Below, in pieces: positions 35,614-42,864 of a stretch of DNA of 64,000 nucleotides. Origin of the DNA: Aquisalinus luteolus (GTDB lineage Bacteria > Pseudomonadota > Alphaproteobacteria > Caulobacterales > Parvularculaceae). A program made the position numbers and the translations under genes. Position 1 is the first letter of the stretch. Each line of letters begins with the position of its first letter. Where the stretch lies: the NCBI RefSeq assembly GCF_009712425.2, contig NZ_VCJR02000003.1, positions 248,001 to 312,000 of the forward strand, read 5' to 3'. The notes below the pieces were generated by a model, which was given only the letters and a program-made list of their open reading frames with translations, was not told where the DNA came from and searched no databases.

Positions 35614-36782
35614 TGTTGCTCTCCCCGTGCTTTGGCGAGGCCTTCTGCGGCGCAGAACAACACCGGGAAGGGGCGGCCCTTATTTCGAATTGAGCAAATG
35701 GCCTCCGCAACAGCCAAATTCATGCGAGGCTGGTCATCAAGTATTGCTTCAGCCAAAATTACGTTCTGATCACGGATGGCATAGTCGCCGGGAACAGGAA
35801 GGCCTTCGCCAAGAACCCACGTAATATCCGAACGGTCGAGACCAAGGTTGTCAGCGAGCGCCACAGCATTGCTGAGTTCCTTTGCGCCCTTGCTGGCGCG
35901 GCTAGCGACAGTCATGCTGTTTGGATCGTTTTCAGGCAACGCCATTCTTACGAGCTGCATAGAGGCCATCGACGCCTTGCAGCCTGCCGAAACCACAGCC
36001 CCGGCAAAGGCGGCCGACGGTTTCCCCTTGTGTTCAGTAAACTCTAAAGAGCGCTCGTATTGGCTCTCGGTGCTGACTACCTTCTCGCAAACAACAGGCT
36101 CGGTGCATTCAGGCAAAAAGTCCACAAGGTAGCTGTCGATAATGAACGGATACTTTACCGTGCGGTCTTCGGTCAGTTCAATGTACCGCTTGAAATTGTA
36201 TCGAAATGCAGCCGGGTGTTTCAGCTCATGAACCCGAATTCCTTGGTAAAATATATGCTTTGACCGACCGGCATAGACGGCAATTGTATCGTTCTCCCAA
36301 AGAGGGTCTTCCTCTGGATTTATGAAATATTCTTCAAGCGAATAAAAAATTGCATCGAATTGCTTTAGCGTGACCGCGATTACGGTTTGTCCAGCTGATG
36401 ACACAGGGGCCGCGCCCTGCCTGTGAAAGGTCTCTCCGTTCTCATCTTTGCAGTTAGAGTAAATTTCACGAAATGCCTGCCATGGCTCCCAGTCGCGCCC
36501 CAGATCGGTAGTAAAGCCAAGCTGCGTGACGTCCCCGGGTCCTATCAGATAGACAAAGGACTTTGTCTCGCCACGGAATTCCTCATTGCGGGCTTCAAAC
36601 CGGTAAGAGTTCCCGCCGATTGAGAGCGCTATTTCCCCACCGCTTCTTAGGATCACGGCGCAGGCATATTTTAAACCAGTACCAAAGCGACCGATCGCGC
36701 CTTTTGTGCCCTTTACTGAAAGACCAAACGTAGTGAGCGCCCGAATATCAAGCTCGCCATCGTTCCTAAATACAATCATCAT
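35610..36782 (-). CDS. GHKL-ATPase-like phage protein, 390 aa
   Basis: The first 60 residues (FRNDGELDIRALTTFGLSVK, then AIGRFGTGLKYACAVILRSG) resemble the ATP-binding Bergerat fold of GHKL proteins: the Gly-rich GxFGTGLK equals the lid motif. The remaining 330 residues match no effector domain I know; a helical end (LAVAEAICSIRNKGRPFPVL) contains a likely dimer region. Found in other phages as a conserved early protein; a role in countering host systems or handling nucleic acids is possible but not shown. CAGGAGA site before ATG36782. Confidence 0.7.
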   Translation of the reverse strand: MMIVFRNDGELDIRALTTFGLSVKGTKGAIGRFGTGLKYACAVILRSGGEIALSIGGNSYRFEARNEEFRGETKSFVYLIGPGDVTQLGFTTDLGRDWEPWQAFREIYSNCKDENGETFHRQGAAPVSSAGQTVIAVTLKQFDAIFYSLEEYFINPEEDPLWENDTIAVYAGRSKHIFYQGIRVHELKHPAAFRYNFKRYIELTEDRTVKYPFIIDSYLVDFLPECTEPVVCEKVVSTESQYERSLEFTEHKGKPSAAFAGAVVSAGCKASMASMQLVRMALPENDPNSMTVASRASKGAKELSNAVALADNLGLDRSDITWVLGEGLPVPGDYAIRDQNVILAEAILDDQPRMNLAVAEAICSIRNKGRPFPVLFCAAEGLAKARGEQQ

Positions 36783-36809
36783 TCTCTCCTGTATCGTTCT
36801 GTGGTATGA

Positions 36810-37199
36810 TCAAATCTGTTCCGGGTACTGTTTCGCCCATGCGTCGCGGGCTTCCAGTGTGGTGAAGTCGGGGGAGACCTGCTCGCCATTGTCCTCTACC
36901 CAGAAGACCATTGCCTTGCTTTCGGAGAGGGGACGGATATCGCGGGGCCTGTTGCGGAACCGGCGCGTCGGGGCGAGGGTGATCCCGTCCAGAGCGTCTT
37001 TGAGCAGCCAGTTTTCTTCGATGAACTCGACCAGCTCGCGCGTCGCAAGGCGGTTTATCTCCTTACGGATCATCGGGAGAAGGTGCTTGATCACCTCTTC
37101 TGCCTCTTCCCGCAAAGCCTCATCATCCTCAGCCCGGCGAGCATCTACCCTGTCGGTAAAACGGGTGTCGTAGTCGCTGTCTTCGTGGTGCAAGGTCAT
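36810..37199 (-). CDS. First gene of the leftward early operon, 129 aa
   Basis: Charged helical protein (DEALREEAEEVIKHLLPMIR, KEINRLATRELVEFIEENWL). I take ATG37199, with GGAG 8 bases before it, about 20 bases from the predicted transcription start. No family recognised. Because it is first behind the repressed leftward promoter it may be an antiterminator or early regulator, by position only. Confidence 0.7.
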   Translation of the reverse strand: MTLHHEDSDYDTRFTDRVDARRAEDDEALREEAEEVIKHLLPMIRKEINRLATRELVEFIEENWLLKDALDGITLAPTRRFRNRPRDIRPLSESKAMVFWVEDNGEQVSPDFTTLEARDAWAKQYPEQI

Positions 37200-37224
37200 G
37201 GCGGTCTCCATCAGTTGATAGAGA

Positions 37225-37254
37225 CACTTAACCGCAAAAAAATGCGGACGTCAA
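37225..37254 (-). promoter_or_regulatory. Leftward early promoter with operator in its spacer
   Basis: On the minus strand, -35 TTGACG (37249-37254) and -10 TAAGTG (37225-37230) with an 18-base spacer that contains the perfect palindrome CCGCA-N6-TGCGG (37232-37247). A repressor there would block RNA polymerase. The same layout is seen at 39931-39960. Confidence 0.75.
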
Positions 37255-37261
37255 CAGAAAA

Positions 37262-37291
37262 CCGCAAAAAAGTGATGTAATTTTTTTGCGC
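37262..37291. promoter_or_regulatory. Secondary operator cluster (CCGCA and TGCGC half-sites)
   Basis: CCGCA at 37262-37266 and TGCGC at 37287-37291 are spaced so that a 30-base unit runs half-site to half-site. It lies upstream of the leftward promoter and before the plus-strand lipoprotein gene, so it may affect both. Confidence 0.5.
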
Positions 37292-37367
37292 CTTATCCTC
37301 GTCTTGCGCAAACGGGGCTTATCGCGCATGGTTGCGTGTCTTTGTAAGTATCAACGAGAGAGGGAAT

Positions 37368-37694
37368 ATGAAAAAGACACTGCTTATCGCCGTCGCCATA
37401 GCCGTCACGGTATCGGCATGCGCCACAAAGCGTTATCCAATTGCTACAGAGCTTTCCACAACAGAGGTCCAGCTTATGGACTGCAAGGATCTGTCTATAG
37501 AGATGGCCAGAATTGACGCCATGGAAGTGCAAATAGCGGAAACGGCGGAAACGGACTGGCGTTCGGTCGCTGGCTTCCTTGGTGACTATGGCATCGGGAA
37601 CGCAATGGCAAAATCAGAGGCCACGAAGGCTCTGGCGGAGCGCCGTGCATCGGTCCGGGGTGCCCAGGTACAGAAGAACTGTCAAATTTATTGA
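37368..37694 (+). CDS. Phage lipoprotein, 108 aa
   Basis: MKKTLLIAVAIAVTVSACAT: signal peptide with lipobox VSAC (Cys18). The rest is helical (LSIEMARIDAMEVQIAETAE) and ends ALAERRASVRGAQVQKNC. A GAGAGAGGG site sits before ATG37368. On the strand opposite to the early genes and close to the immunity region, so it may be expressed in the lysogen, for example as a surface exclusion factor; this is inference. Confidence 0.7.
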   Translation: MKKTLLIAVAIAVTVSACATKRYPIATELSTTEVQLMDCKDLSIEMARIDAMEVQIAETAETDWRSVAGFLGDYGIGNAMAKSEATKALAERRASVRGAQVQKNCQIY

Positions 37695-38179
37695 CTTAGC
37701 AACTCCGCAGGGGCGTTGACGATGCATAGTGCCATATCAGCGTCTAGGTCACGAAGCTTTTCGTAAATGAACGTCGCGCCCTTGCCATCTTGCGTATAGA
37801 CCTTATTGCCCATAGCGCCGGTAACATCGCGATGAAATTCGCGGAAGGACAACGTGTAGCCTTTGGCCGTCGGGATCGCCTCGGCAGTAAAGTCTACAGT
37901 GTATACCATTTGCATAAAGCCATATCCGCCGGGAGCCTTTGCGGTCCCTGTAAATGCATACTCACCGCCTCCGGGAGTGTATCCGTTCACATGGCGCGCG
38001 GCGCAAAACTGAACGCGCTGAGCCAGTTGATCAGGTGAGGGGGTGTGATCGAAATTGATCTCGTAGACATGCCTCTCTGCTCCTTCGCCCGCGATTAGCG
38101 CGTTGGCGGGCAGTGTCTCGTGCTGAAGTATTGAAGCGCACCCGCCAATGGCCAACAGAGCGGGAAGAATATTCCTCAT
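37688..38179 (-). CDS. Phage lipoprotein, 163 aa
   Basis: MRNILPALLAIGGC: short signal with Cys14. The mature part (YEINFDHTPSPDQLAQRVQF, KVYTQDGKGATFIYEKLRDL) is of mixed strand/helix type with no recognised family. CAGGAGA site; ATGA overlap with the upstream membrane protein. Converges with the 37368 lipoprotein, overlapping by 7 bases. Confidence 0.7.
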   Translation of the reverse strand: MRNILPALLAIGGCASILQHETLPANALIAGEGAERHVYEINFDHTPSPDQLAQRVQFCAARHVNGYTPGGGEYAFTGTAKAPGGYGFMQMVYTVDFTAEAIPTAKGYTLSFREFHRDVTGAMGNKVYTQDGKGATFIYEKLRDLDADMALCIVNAPAELLSQ

Positions 38180-38754
38180 GGTCTTCTCCTGATAGCGGTA
38201 GAAATCATTTCCAGATATGTCATCACGGCCTTTGCAATCGGGCTTTGATCGGCCCTTACCAGCCTGCCGGCGGTGAGCCAGCGCGGCAGGTAGGCCGCGT
38301 TATGAGAGTGCGTTTCCCTGTCCGGCGAGGGCGGGCCATCCTTGCGGCCAAGACGCTCGATGAAGCGCTGTCCGGCTGCGACATACATCACCAGAACCTC
38401 GATAAACACGAAGGCGGCAACGAACAGGATAAACCATCGATCCGGACGCCATCCCAACAACTGGATTGCATGAGAGATGAACAGCAGGGCCTCTATGCCC
38501 ATGCATATCCATGGCCACCAGTAAGCAGTTTTCTCGCCGTCTCTCTGGTCAAGCATGTAGCCAAAGACGTTGATCAGGATGAAGGAAATAACGAGGTCAA
38601 ACCAGACCGGCGGTGGATTGCCTGCAAACATGCCACCAGCCCACGCCAGAACAACGGCCAGTGTGCCGAAGCGTAAACGCCAGTCGCCCGACAGGGACGC
38701 TGCCAAGATTAGGCCGACATAGAGGCCGAGAAATATGGTTGTAATGGTTCCCAA
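38176..38754 (-). CDS. Phage membrane protein, about 192 aa
   Basis: Five hydrophobic helices (residues about 5-22, 29-46, 53-70, 80-98, 107-128) and a cytoplasmic-type tail AAYLPRWLTAGRLVRADQSP. The only start in frame at the right place is TTG38754, without a good ribosome site. Its tail motif YLPRWLTxGR is repeated in the small frame at 39277. Possibly lysogen-expressed. Confidence 0.6.
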   Translation of the reverse strand: MGTITTIFLGLYVGLILAASLSGDWRLRFGTLAVVLAWAGGMFAGNPPPVWFDLVISFILINVFGYMLDQRDGEKTAYWWPWICMGIEALLFISHAIQLLGWRPDRWFILFVAAFVFIEVLVMYVAAGQRFIERLGRKDGPPSPDRETHSHNAAYLPRWLTAGRLVRADQSPIAKAVMTYLEMISTAIRRRP

Positions 38755-38793
38755 AGTGCCACCGCCGATTAAACGGTGGCACCAAAGGTTAAT

Positions 38794-39171
38794 TTATGCA
38801 AGCCCGATAACAGCAAGCACCCTTTGCAGGGCATCCGGTGGAGTATCCGTGTCATTGCCTCGCAGAGCCAGTTCCGGGAACCGCGCGGCGAGGGCGGCGT
38901 GAAGATCGAACAGGTGTGTTACCAGTGAGGCATAAGCCGCTTGGGGGTCGGTGCCCATGACAGCCTGCGCACGCTGCATCAGGTCGGTGTGTTCGGCCTC
39001 AAGGCCCCCGGCGCGGGCGGCACCGGCAAGACCAGCGCAACTGGCCATGATCGCGGCGGCGGTGGTTTTGACCCGCGATGGCTTGCGCATATGACGACAG
39101 GCTTTGATGATCGATGCTTCGGCCTCGTGAAGGCGGTCTACATCGGCGGTGGTCAGTTCTCTGGATTGCAT
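38794..39171 (-). CDS. Phage protein of unknown function, 125 aa
   Basis: Helical Ala-rich protein (DRLHEAEASIIKACRHMRKP, AAAIMASCAGLAGAARAGGL). GGGAG site before ATG39171. It sits between the repressor and the membrane/lipoprotein genes on the same strand. Confidence 0.6.
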   Translation of the reverse strand: MQSRELTTADVDRLHEAEASIIKACRHMRKPSRVKTTAAAIMASCAGLAGAARAGGLEAEHTDLMQRAQAVMGTDPQAAYASLVTHLFDLHAALAARFPELALRGNDTDTPPDALQRVLAVIGLA

Positions 39172-39276
39172 ATCTCTGCTCCCTGTTGTTGACAGGGAAG
39201 CCTAGGGAGCAATCCTTTAACTGTGGGTTAACGTCTCTTGCCAGCGCACGGAATGCGTGATTATCCTGTGATCAGG

Positions 39277-39501
39277 ATGGGGAACGAGAACAACATCATC
39301 TATCTTCCAAGATGGTTGACCATGGGCCGAAAAGTGGCCTTGGGGAAGACCCGTCTTGGTCAGGCGTTGAGCGAGGAAAAGATACAGCTGCTCATCCACC
39401 TGATGTCTCTCGATACTCTTCAAGATAAGCCTTTCCCGCGCGTAGATAGGCCGGGATGTCTTCCGGATCAACATTCTCCTCCACAATCAGACGAACAATG
39501 A
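39277..39501 (+). CDS. Possible small protein with YLPRWLT motif, 74 aa
   Basis: Reads MGNENNIIYLPRWLTMGRKV and LGQALSEEKIQLLIHLMSLD. The segment IIYLPRWLTMGR matches AAYLPRWLTAGR at the end of the 38176 membrane protein, which argues that this frame is coding. Its end overlaps the repressor gene on the other strand by 110 bases, and there is no clear ribosome site, so confidence is low. Confidence 0.35.
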   Translation: MGNENNIIYLPRWLTMGRKVALGKTRLGQALSEEKIQLLIHLMSLDTLQDKPFPRVDRPGCLPDQHSPPQSDEQ

Positions 39502-39871
39502 GCCGGAAACGGCGCGTTACCTCGGTGAGCCATTCGTTGTTGGCGAGGGGTAGGGCGGCAAGGTCCTCAAGTGAGCCACGCTTTTGAGCGTCGGCGGCAA
39601 CCAGGCGAATTGTTATTGCCAATGCGGCTGCCAGCTGTTCGTGCGTTGCCGTACCGGCGGCGGACTGAGACAGGCCAAGCATCTCAGCAGCATCGATACC
39701 ATGCGCCTGACACAGCAGTTCAACCGTTCGGAGATTAGGCCCGCCTGACGATCTGCCTCTGAGCGAGCGAATGCTGGATTCGGAAACCACACCGGCGGCT
39801 ATTGATTTGTCGGACTCGCCAGCATCCTTTCGGGATCTCAACCATTCCTGAAATGCCACGGTAATGCTCAT
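39392..39871 (-). CDS. Prophage repressor-type HTH protein, 159 aa
   Basis: Probable main lysogeny repressor. The N-terminus (AFQEWLRSRKDAGESDKSIA to GPNLRTVELLCQAHGIDAAE) is a lambda-repressor-like helix-turn-helix; the C-terminal half has no peptidase catalytic residues, so RecA-stimulated self-cleavage is not expected. I take ATG39871 (MSITVAFQEW); a longer frame upstream runs into the operator region. It faces the Cro-like gene. Confidence 0.75.
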   Translation of the reverse strand: MSITVAFQEWLRSRKDAGESDKSIAAGVVSESSIRSLRGRSSGGPNLRTVELLCQAHGIDAAEMLGLSQSAAGTATHEQLAAALAITIRLVAADAQKRGSLEDLAALPLANNEWLTEVTRRFRLIVRLIVEENVDPEDIPAYLRAGKAYLEEYRETSGG

Positions 39872-39908
39872 AAACTCATGAGCAATACGGAATCTGTCCG
39901 CGCTACAA

Positions 39909-39924
39909 CGGCAATTTTCTGCGG
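39909..39924. promoter_or_regulatory. Operator site in the immunity region (left)
   Basis: CGGCA-N6-TGCGG, one mismatch from the perfect palindrome, 37 bases before the repressor start, 29 bases from the next site. Confidence 0.6.
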
Positions 39925-39930
39925 AAGATA

Positions 39931-39960
39931 TTGACGACCGCAAATAATTGCGGTTAATAT
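39931..39960 (+). promoter_or_regulatory. Promoter of the Cro-like gene with operator in its spacer
   Basis: -35 TTGACG (39931-39936), 18-base spacer holding the palindrome CCGCA-N6-TGCGG (39938-39953), -10 TAATAT (39955-39960). The predicted transcription start coincides with the ATG of the next gene at 39969. Confidence 0.78.
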
Positions 39961-39968
39961 CCATGGCT

Positions 39969-40190
39969 ATGAGCACCGTGGAAAATGTTATCGAGCGCAT
40001 TCGCGCCTACAAGCGCGAGACCGGCATCAGCCTTGACGCCTTTGCAAAGCAGGCTGGCCTTGGCGGAGAAACCTCCCTGCGCAACTTCAACAAGCCTGAG
40101 TGGAGTCCGACAGCGAACACGCTGCGGATGCTCGAAGCAATTATTCCAGAAGACTATCAGCCCTCGGAGCAAGTCTCCGACGCAGCATAA
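39969..40190 (+). CDS. Cro-like HTH protein, 73 aa, probably translated from a leaderless mRNA
   Basis: Lambda-repressor-like helix-turn-helix (IERIRAYKRETGISLDAFAK, ETSLRNFNKP) of Cro size. The -10 box ends at 39960, so transcription should start near 39967-39969, at or next to ATG39969; the alternative ATG39963 lies upstream of that start and neither has a ribosome site. This predicts leaderless translation, as for the lambda repressor from its maintenance promoter. Confidence 0.75.
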   Translation: MSTVENVIERIRAYKRETGISLDAFAKQAGLGGETSLRNFNKPEWSPTANTLRMLEAIIPEDYQPSEQVSDAA

Positions 40191-40207
40191 CAGAAAGGGA
40201 GAGAGCC

Positions 40208-40354
40208 ATGACTTACGAAGATCAGACCAAGGAAGGCAGCGAGGAGGCGGCAGCATTCCTGACCGGCCTTCTGGTTGGTGCCTTCTCATTTGCCGTGCTG
40301 GCGAAAGCCTTTGACCTGTTTGTGACAGTCGTTCCGGCGATGCTTCCCGGATAG
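40208..40354 (+). CDS. Small membrane protein, 48 aa
   Basis: TYEDQTKEGSEEAAAFLTGL then LVGAFSFAVLAKAFDLFVTV: one transmembrane helix after an acidic N-terminus. Strong GGGAGAG site. It lies directly behind the Cro-like gene and before a terminator, so it is among the first genes expressed on induction. Function unknown. Confidence 0.65.
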   Translation: MTYEDQTKEGSEEAAAFLTGLLVGAFSFAVLAKAFDLFVTVVPAMLPG

Positions 40355-40409
40355 TTTCCTCCCTGACAGGGCCGGCCCTCCATAGGTTGTACCAAGGCCC
40401 TGCCAGCTT

Positions 40410-40446
40410 GCCACCGGAGCTAATCCCCCCGGCTCCGGTGGCTCTT
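40410..40446 (+). terminator. Hairpin terminator after the Cro-like operon
   Basis: GCCACCGGAGC (40410-40420) pairs with GCTCCGGTGGC (40432-40442), loop of 11, then TCTTT. A read-through or antitermination point before the rightward genes is plausible. Confidence 0.6.
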
Positions 40447-40512
40447 TCGAATAACAGGGCGGTGGCCGTGACCATGATTTGCACTCTCCGTCAACAGTAA
40501 AAATGTAGCACG

Positions 40513-40542
40513 CTGCAAATAATTATCAACACATTTTTGCGG
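40513..40542. promoter_or_regulatory. Operator-like half-site pair before the rightward operon
   Basis: CTGCA (40513) and TGCGG (ending 40542) define a 30-base unit like the one at 37262-37291, 44 bases before the first rightward gene. I could not find a convincing promoter here. Confidence 0.4.
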
Positions 40543-40585
40543 TGCACAAAAGATGGTTAATACAACCGCAGGAAAGGCGCACACA

Positions 40586-40909
40586 ATGCCAGTAATGACG
40601 CTTCCCTATCCTCCGAAAGATGAAAGCCTGCGGCGCGGTGGTGTCCTCACAGAGCGTTATATGACGTGGGAGCGAGCCTGCCAGCCGACCGCCCGGCAAT
40701 GTCAGTACACGCCCGGCGCGGTGGATATCGTCGTCACACTGAACGAGGCTAATGGCAGCACGGCAGGCAGGGGTGATGCGGTGGGACTGTTGCTGGAGGA
40801 TTTGGGCCTTATCGACAGCGTCAAGTCCATCCGCTCCCTGAAGGTCGAAACCGGCCCTGTCTGCGGGTGTCTCGTCGAGGTGCGGCAGGCGGTGGAGGGT
40901 GCGGCGTGA
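40586..40909 (+). CDS. RusA-like (Holliday junction resolvase-like) protein, 107 aa
   Basis: VMTLPYPPKDESLRR at the start and GRGDAVGLLLEDLGLIDSVK with a following RSLKVE line up with the RusA pattern (PPS/T at the start, D-N-x-x-K-x-x-x-D-x-L), but the key DLDN is GRGD. It could be an inactive or diverged member. I use ATG40586 with AGGAAAGG; an in-frame upstream start lacks support. First gene of the rightward replication arm. Confidence 0.6.
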   Translation: MPVMTLPYPPKDESLRRGGVLTERYMTWERACQPTARQCQYTPGAVDIVVTLNEANGSTAGRGDAVGLLLEDLGLIDSVKSIRSLKVETGPVCGCLVEVRQAVEGAA

Positions 40910-41292
40910 GCTGGGGTCAAGAGGAAACGGACGAGATTTGCAGGCTATGGAACGCTGGCGAGAGTGCTGGCCAGATCGCCATGAAGCTCAAGGGTAAAAG
41001 CCGCAATGCCGTCATCGGCAAGTTGGTGCGCCTGTATGCGGCTGATGATGAGCGTATCATACGGCCCATTGGTGGGGCAGGGAGGGGCCATGGCGCACCG
41101 TCCGGTCCGAAGACCGTAGAGGCACAAAAGAGGCAAGACCAAAACGACCTCTACCTCATGCAGTGCCGGAAACAGACCTACCCGGACATGCCGTACAAAT
41201 ATCACGAGATCGAACAGCAGACAGGTATGCGCAACGCGTCGGCCCGGCTGGCGGCAATCATGAACGATTACCAGCGGAGCGAGAAGTCATGA
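40906..41292 (+). CDS. GcrA-like DNA-binding protein, 128 aa
   Basis: The N-terminus SWGQEETDEICRLWNAGESA followed by GQIAMKLKGKSRNAVIGKLV matches the GcrA N-terminal domain (SW..E....L..LW..G.SA.QIA..L....RNAVIGK). GcrA is an alphaproteobacterial cell cycle regulator that activates promoters with methylated GANTC sites. The C-terminal part (about 75-128) is unrelated. GTG start overlaps the previous stop; GGAGGG site. Confidence 0.75.
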   Translation: MSWGQEETDEICRLWNAGESAGQIAMKLKGKSRNAVIGKLVRLYAADDERIIRPIGGAGRGHGAPSGPKTVEAQKRQDQNDLYLMQCRKQTYPDMPYKYHEIEQQTGMRNASARLAAIMNDYQRSEKS

Positions 41293-41774
41293 ACAGACAC
41301 CAGAAAGCCGCCTATATCGTTGCCCTGACGGCTCATCTGTGCGGAATCACAGTGCGCCAGTTGCGGGGTAGGGGAAGAGCCTCTCGTTTGGTCGCCGCCC
41401 GGCGCTGTGCGGCGCTGGCTCTTCGTGCGCACCCTGAGAAATATACGCTTCATCAGATAGGGCACTACCTCAACAGAGACCATACGAGCGTCATAAACCT
41501 GATTGATGAGGCCGAGGGCGCAGCCCGTGACATGGGCCAGCGCGGCGCATTCACTCGCGAAGCTCTTTTACGCTGCTTTGGCATCAGGCAAGACGGCTGT
41601 CGCATTACTGTGGATGTGGTTGCAGATCGTTGGAACGCTAGAGACACCGACGCGGCAATATCCCGTCGGTTTGGGCTGTCAAGCAACACAATCAAAAACA
41701 TGCGGCTTCAGATTGCCGGAGACCCCCGGATCGTCAGGAAGCCATACGAAGGCATGTACGAGGTGCGCACATGA
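41289..41774 (+). CDS. DnaA-domain-IV-like replication protein, 161 aa
   Basis: Residues about 30-72 (ASRLVAARRCAALALRAHPE, IGHYLNRDHTSVINLIDEAE) resemble the DnaA domain IV helix-turn-helix, including the DHTSV signature for DnaA-box contact (DHTTV in host DnaA). There is no ATPase domain. A second HTH-like part follows. ATGA overlap with the GcrA-like gene. It may recognise host or phage DnaA-type boxes. Confidence 0.7.
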   Translation: MNRHQKAAYIVALTAHLCGITVRQLRGRGRASRLVAARRCAALALRAHPEKYTLHQIGHYLNRDHTSVINLIDEAEGAARDMGQRGAFTREALLRCFGIRQDGCRITVDVVADRWNARDTDAAISRRFGLSSNTIKNMRLQIAGDPRIVRKPYEGMYEVRT

Positions 41775-42004
41775 CCTGCCGACACTGCACATGCGCTTCA
41801 TGCGCTGCCCGTAATACCCTTGAGGACCGTATCATCCGTGAATGGAACAATGGCTATGGCTATGACCGTGCCGCCAGCAATCTTGGCCTGAACAAGTACA
41901 CCGTCCGCCGGGTCATTCGTGAGCTGGTCGAGGCCGGTGACGAGCGGCTGGCACGACAACCAGGTAAGCGCCTGAAGCCGGGCAAGTATGTGGGGGCGGT
42001 ATGA
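41771..42004 (+). CDS. Small HTH protein with CxxC pair, 77 aa
   Basis: CRHCTCASCAARNTLEDRII then YDRAASNLGLNKYTVRRVIR: an N-terminal Cys cluster and a resolvase-like helix-turn-helix. Coupled by overlaps to both neighbours. Possible small regulator of the replication arm. Confidence 0.65.
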   Translation: MTCRHCTCASCAARNTLEDRIIREWNNGYGYDRAASNLGLNKYTVRRVIRELVEAGDERLARQPGKRLKPGKYVGAV

Positions 42005-42864
42005 GCGATTACGACCCAGCCGACGATTCCAAGAAATGCTATGACGTGGCCATATCAGCGCTTCGCCAAGAGGGCATTGCCAACGGCACTATCACGCCAT
42101 GGAAACGCAAGGAAGTGATCGGCGATTGTACGCTTTATCTTGGCGACTGTCTGGAGATCATGCCGGTGCTAGATCTGGTGGACCACGTGATTTCAGATCC
42201 GCCTTATGAAGCGAGCCTGCATGCCAGTAAGAACTCTCTGTCCGGACGGGTCCGGACAGACAAAGGCCCCGATCTGAAGGGGCTGAACTTCGCTCCCATT
42301 GACGATACTCGCGGGACAGTAGTGCGGCTAGTTGCCGAGACATGCCAAGGCTGGGCAATGTTCTTCTGCACCGTTGAGGGCGTTGCTCGGTGGGCGGATG
42401 TTATAAATCCTTCCCGTCTAAAATACAAACGTGCCTGCATCTGGATTAAACCAGACTCCACCCCTCAGCTTAACGGGCAGGGGCCTGCACAGGGGGCAGA
42501 GTGCATCGTCACGGCATGGGCTGGATCGGGTCATGCCCGCTGGAATGCGGGCGGAAAGCGCGGTGTTTATACCCATTGCGTCAACGGTCCTAAGCGGCAC
42601 GGAGCACACCCGACCGAAAAGCCTGTCTCCCTTATGGCAGAACTGCTGAGGGACTTCACCAATCCCGGCCAGACGATCCTGGACCCCTTCATGGGTAGCG
42701 GCACAACCGGTGTTGCTTGCGTCAAGATGGGACGCAAGTTCACCGGCATAGAACTGGACCCGGATTATTTCGAGATCGCCTGCGAGCGCATCCGTGAGGC
42801 ATACCGCCAGCCAGACATGTTTGTTAAGCCAGCTCCTAAGGCCGTGCAGGAGGGCTTTCTGTAA
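42001..42864 (+). CDS. Site-specific DNA methyltransferase (DPPY type), 287 aa
   Basis: SAM-dependent methylation of adenine N6 or cytosine N4. The DPPY motif (HVISDPPYEASLHAS) precedes the SAM motif DPFMGSGTTGVACVKMGRKF, i.e. the beta-class order. No restriction partner, so an orphan enzyme that could protect phage DNA or act on GANTC-like or other sites; specificity cannot be read. Confidence 0.88.
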   Translation: MSDYDPADDSKKCYDVAISALRQEGIANGTITPWKRKEVIGDCTLYLGDCLEIMPVLDLVDHVISDPPYEASLHASKNSLSGRVRTDKGPDLKGLNFAPIDDTRGTVVRLVAETCQGWAMFFCTVEGVARWADVINPSRLKYKRACIWIKPDSTPQLNGQGPAQGAECIVTAWAGSGHARWNAGGKRGVYTHCVNGPKRHGAHPTEKPVSLMAELLRDFTNPGQTILDPFMGSGTTGVACVKMGRKFTGIELDPDYFEIACERIREAYRQPDMFVKPAPKAVQEGFL

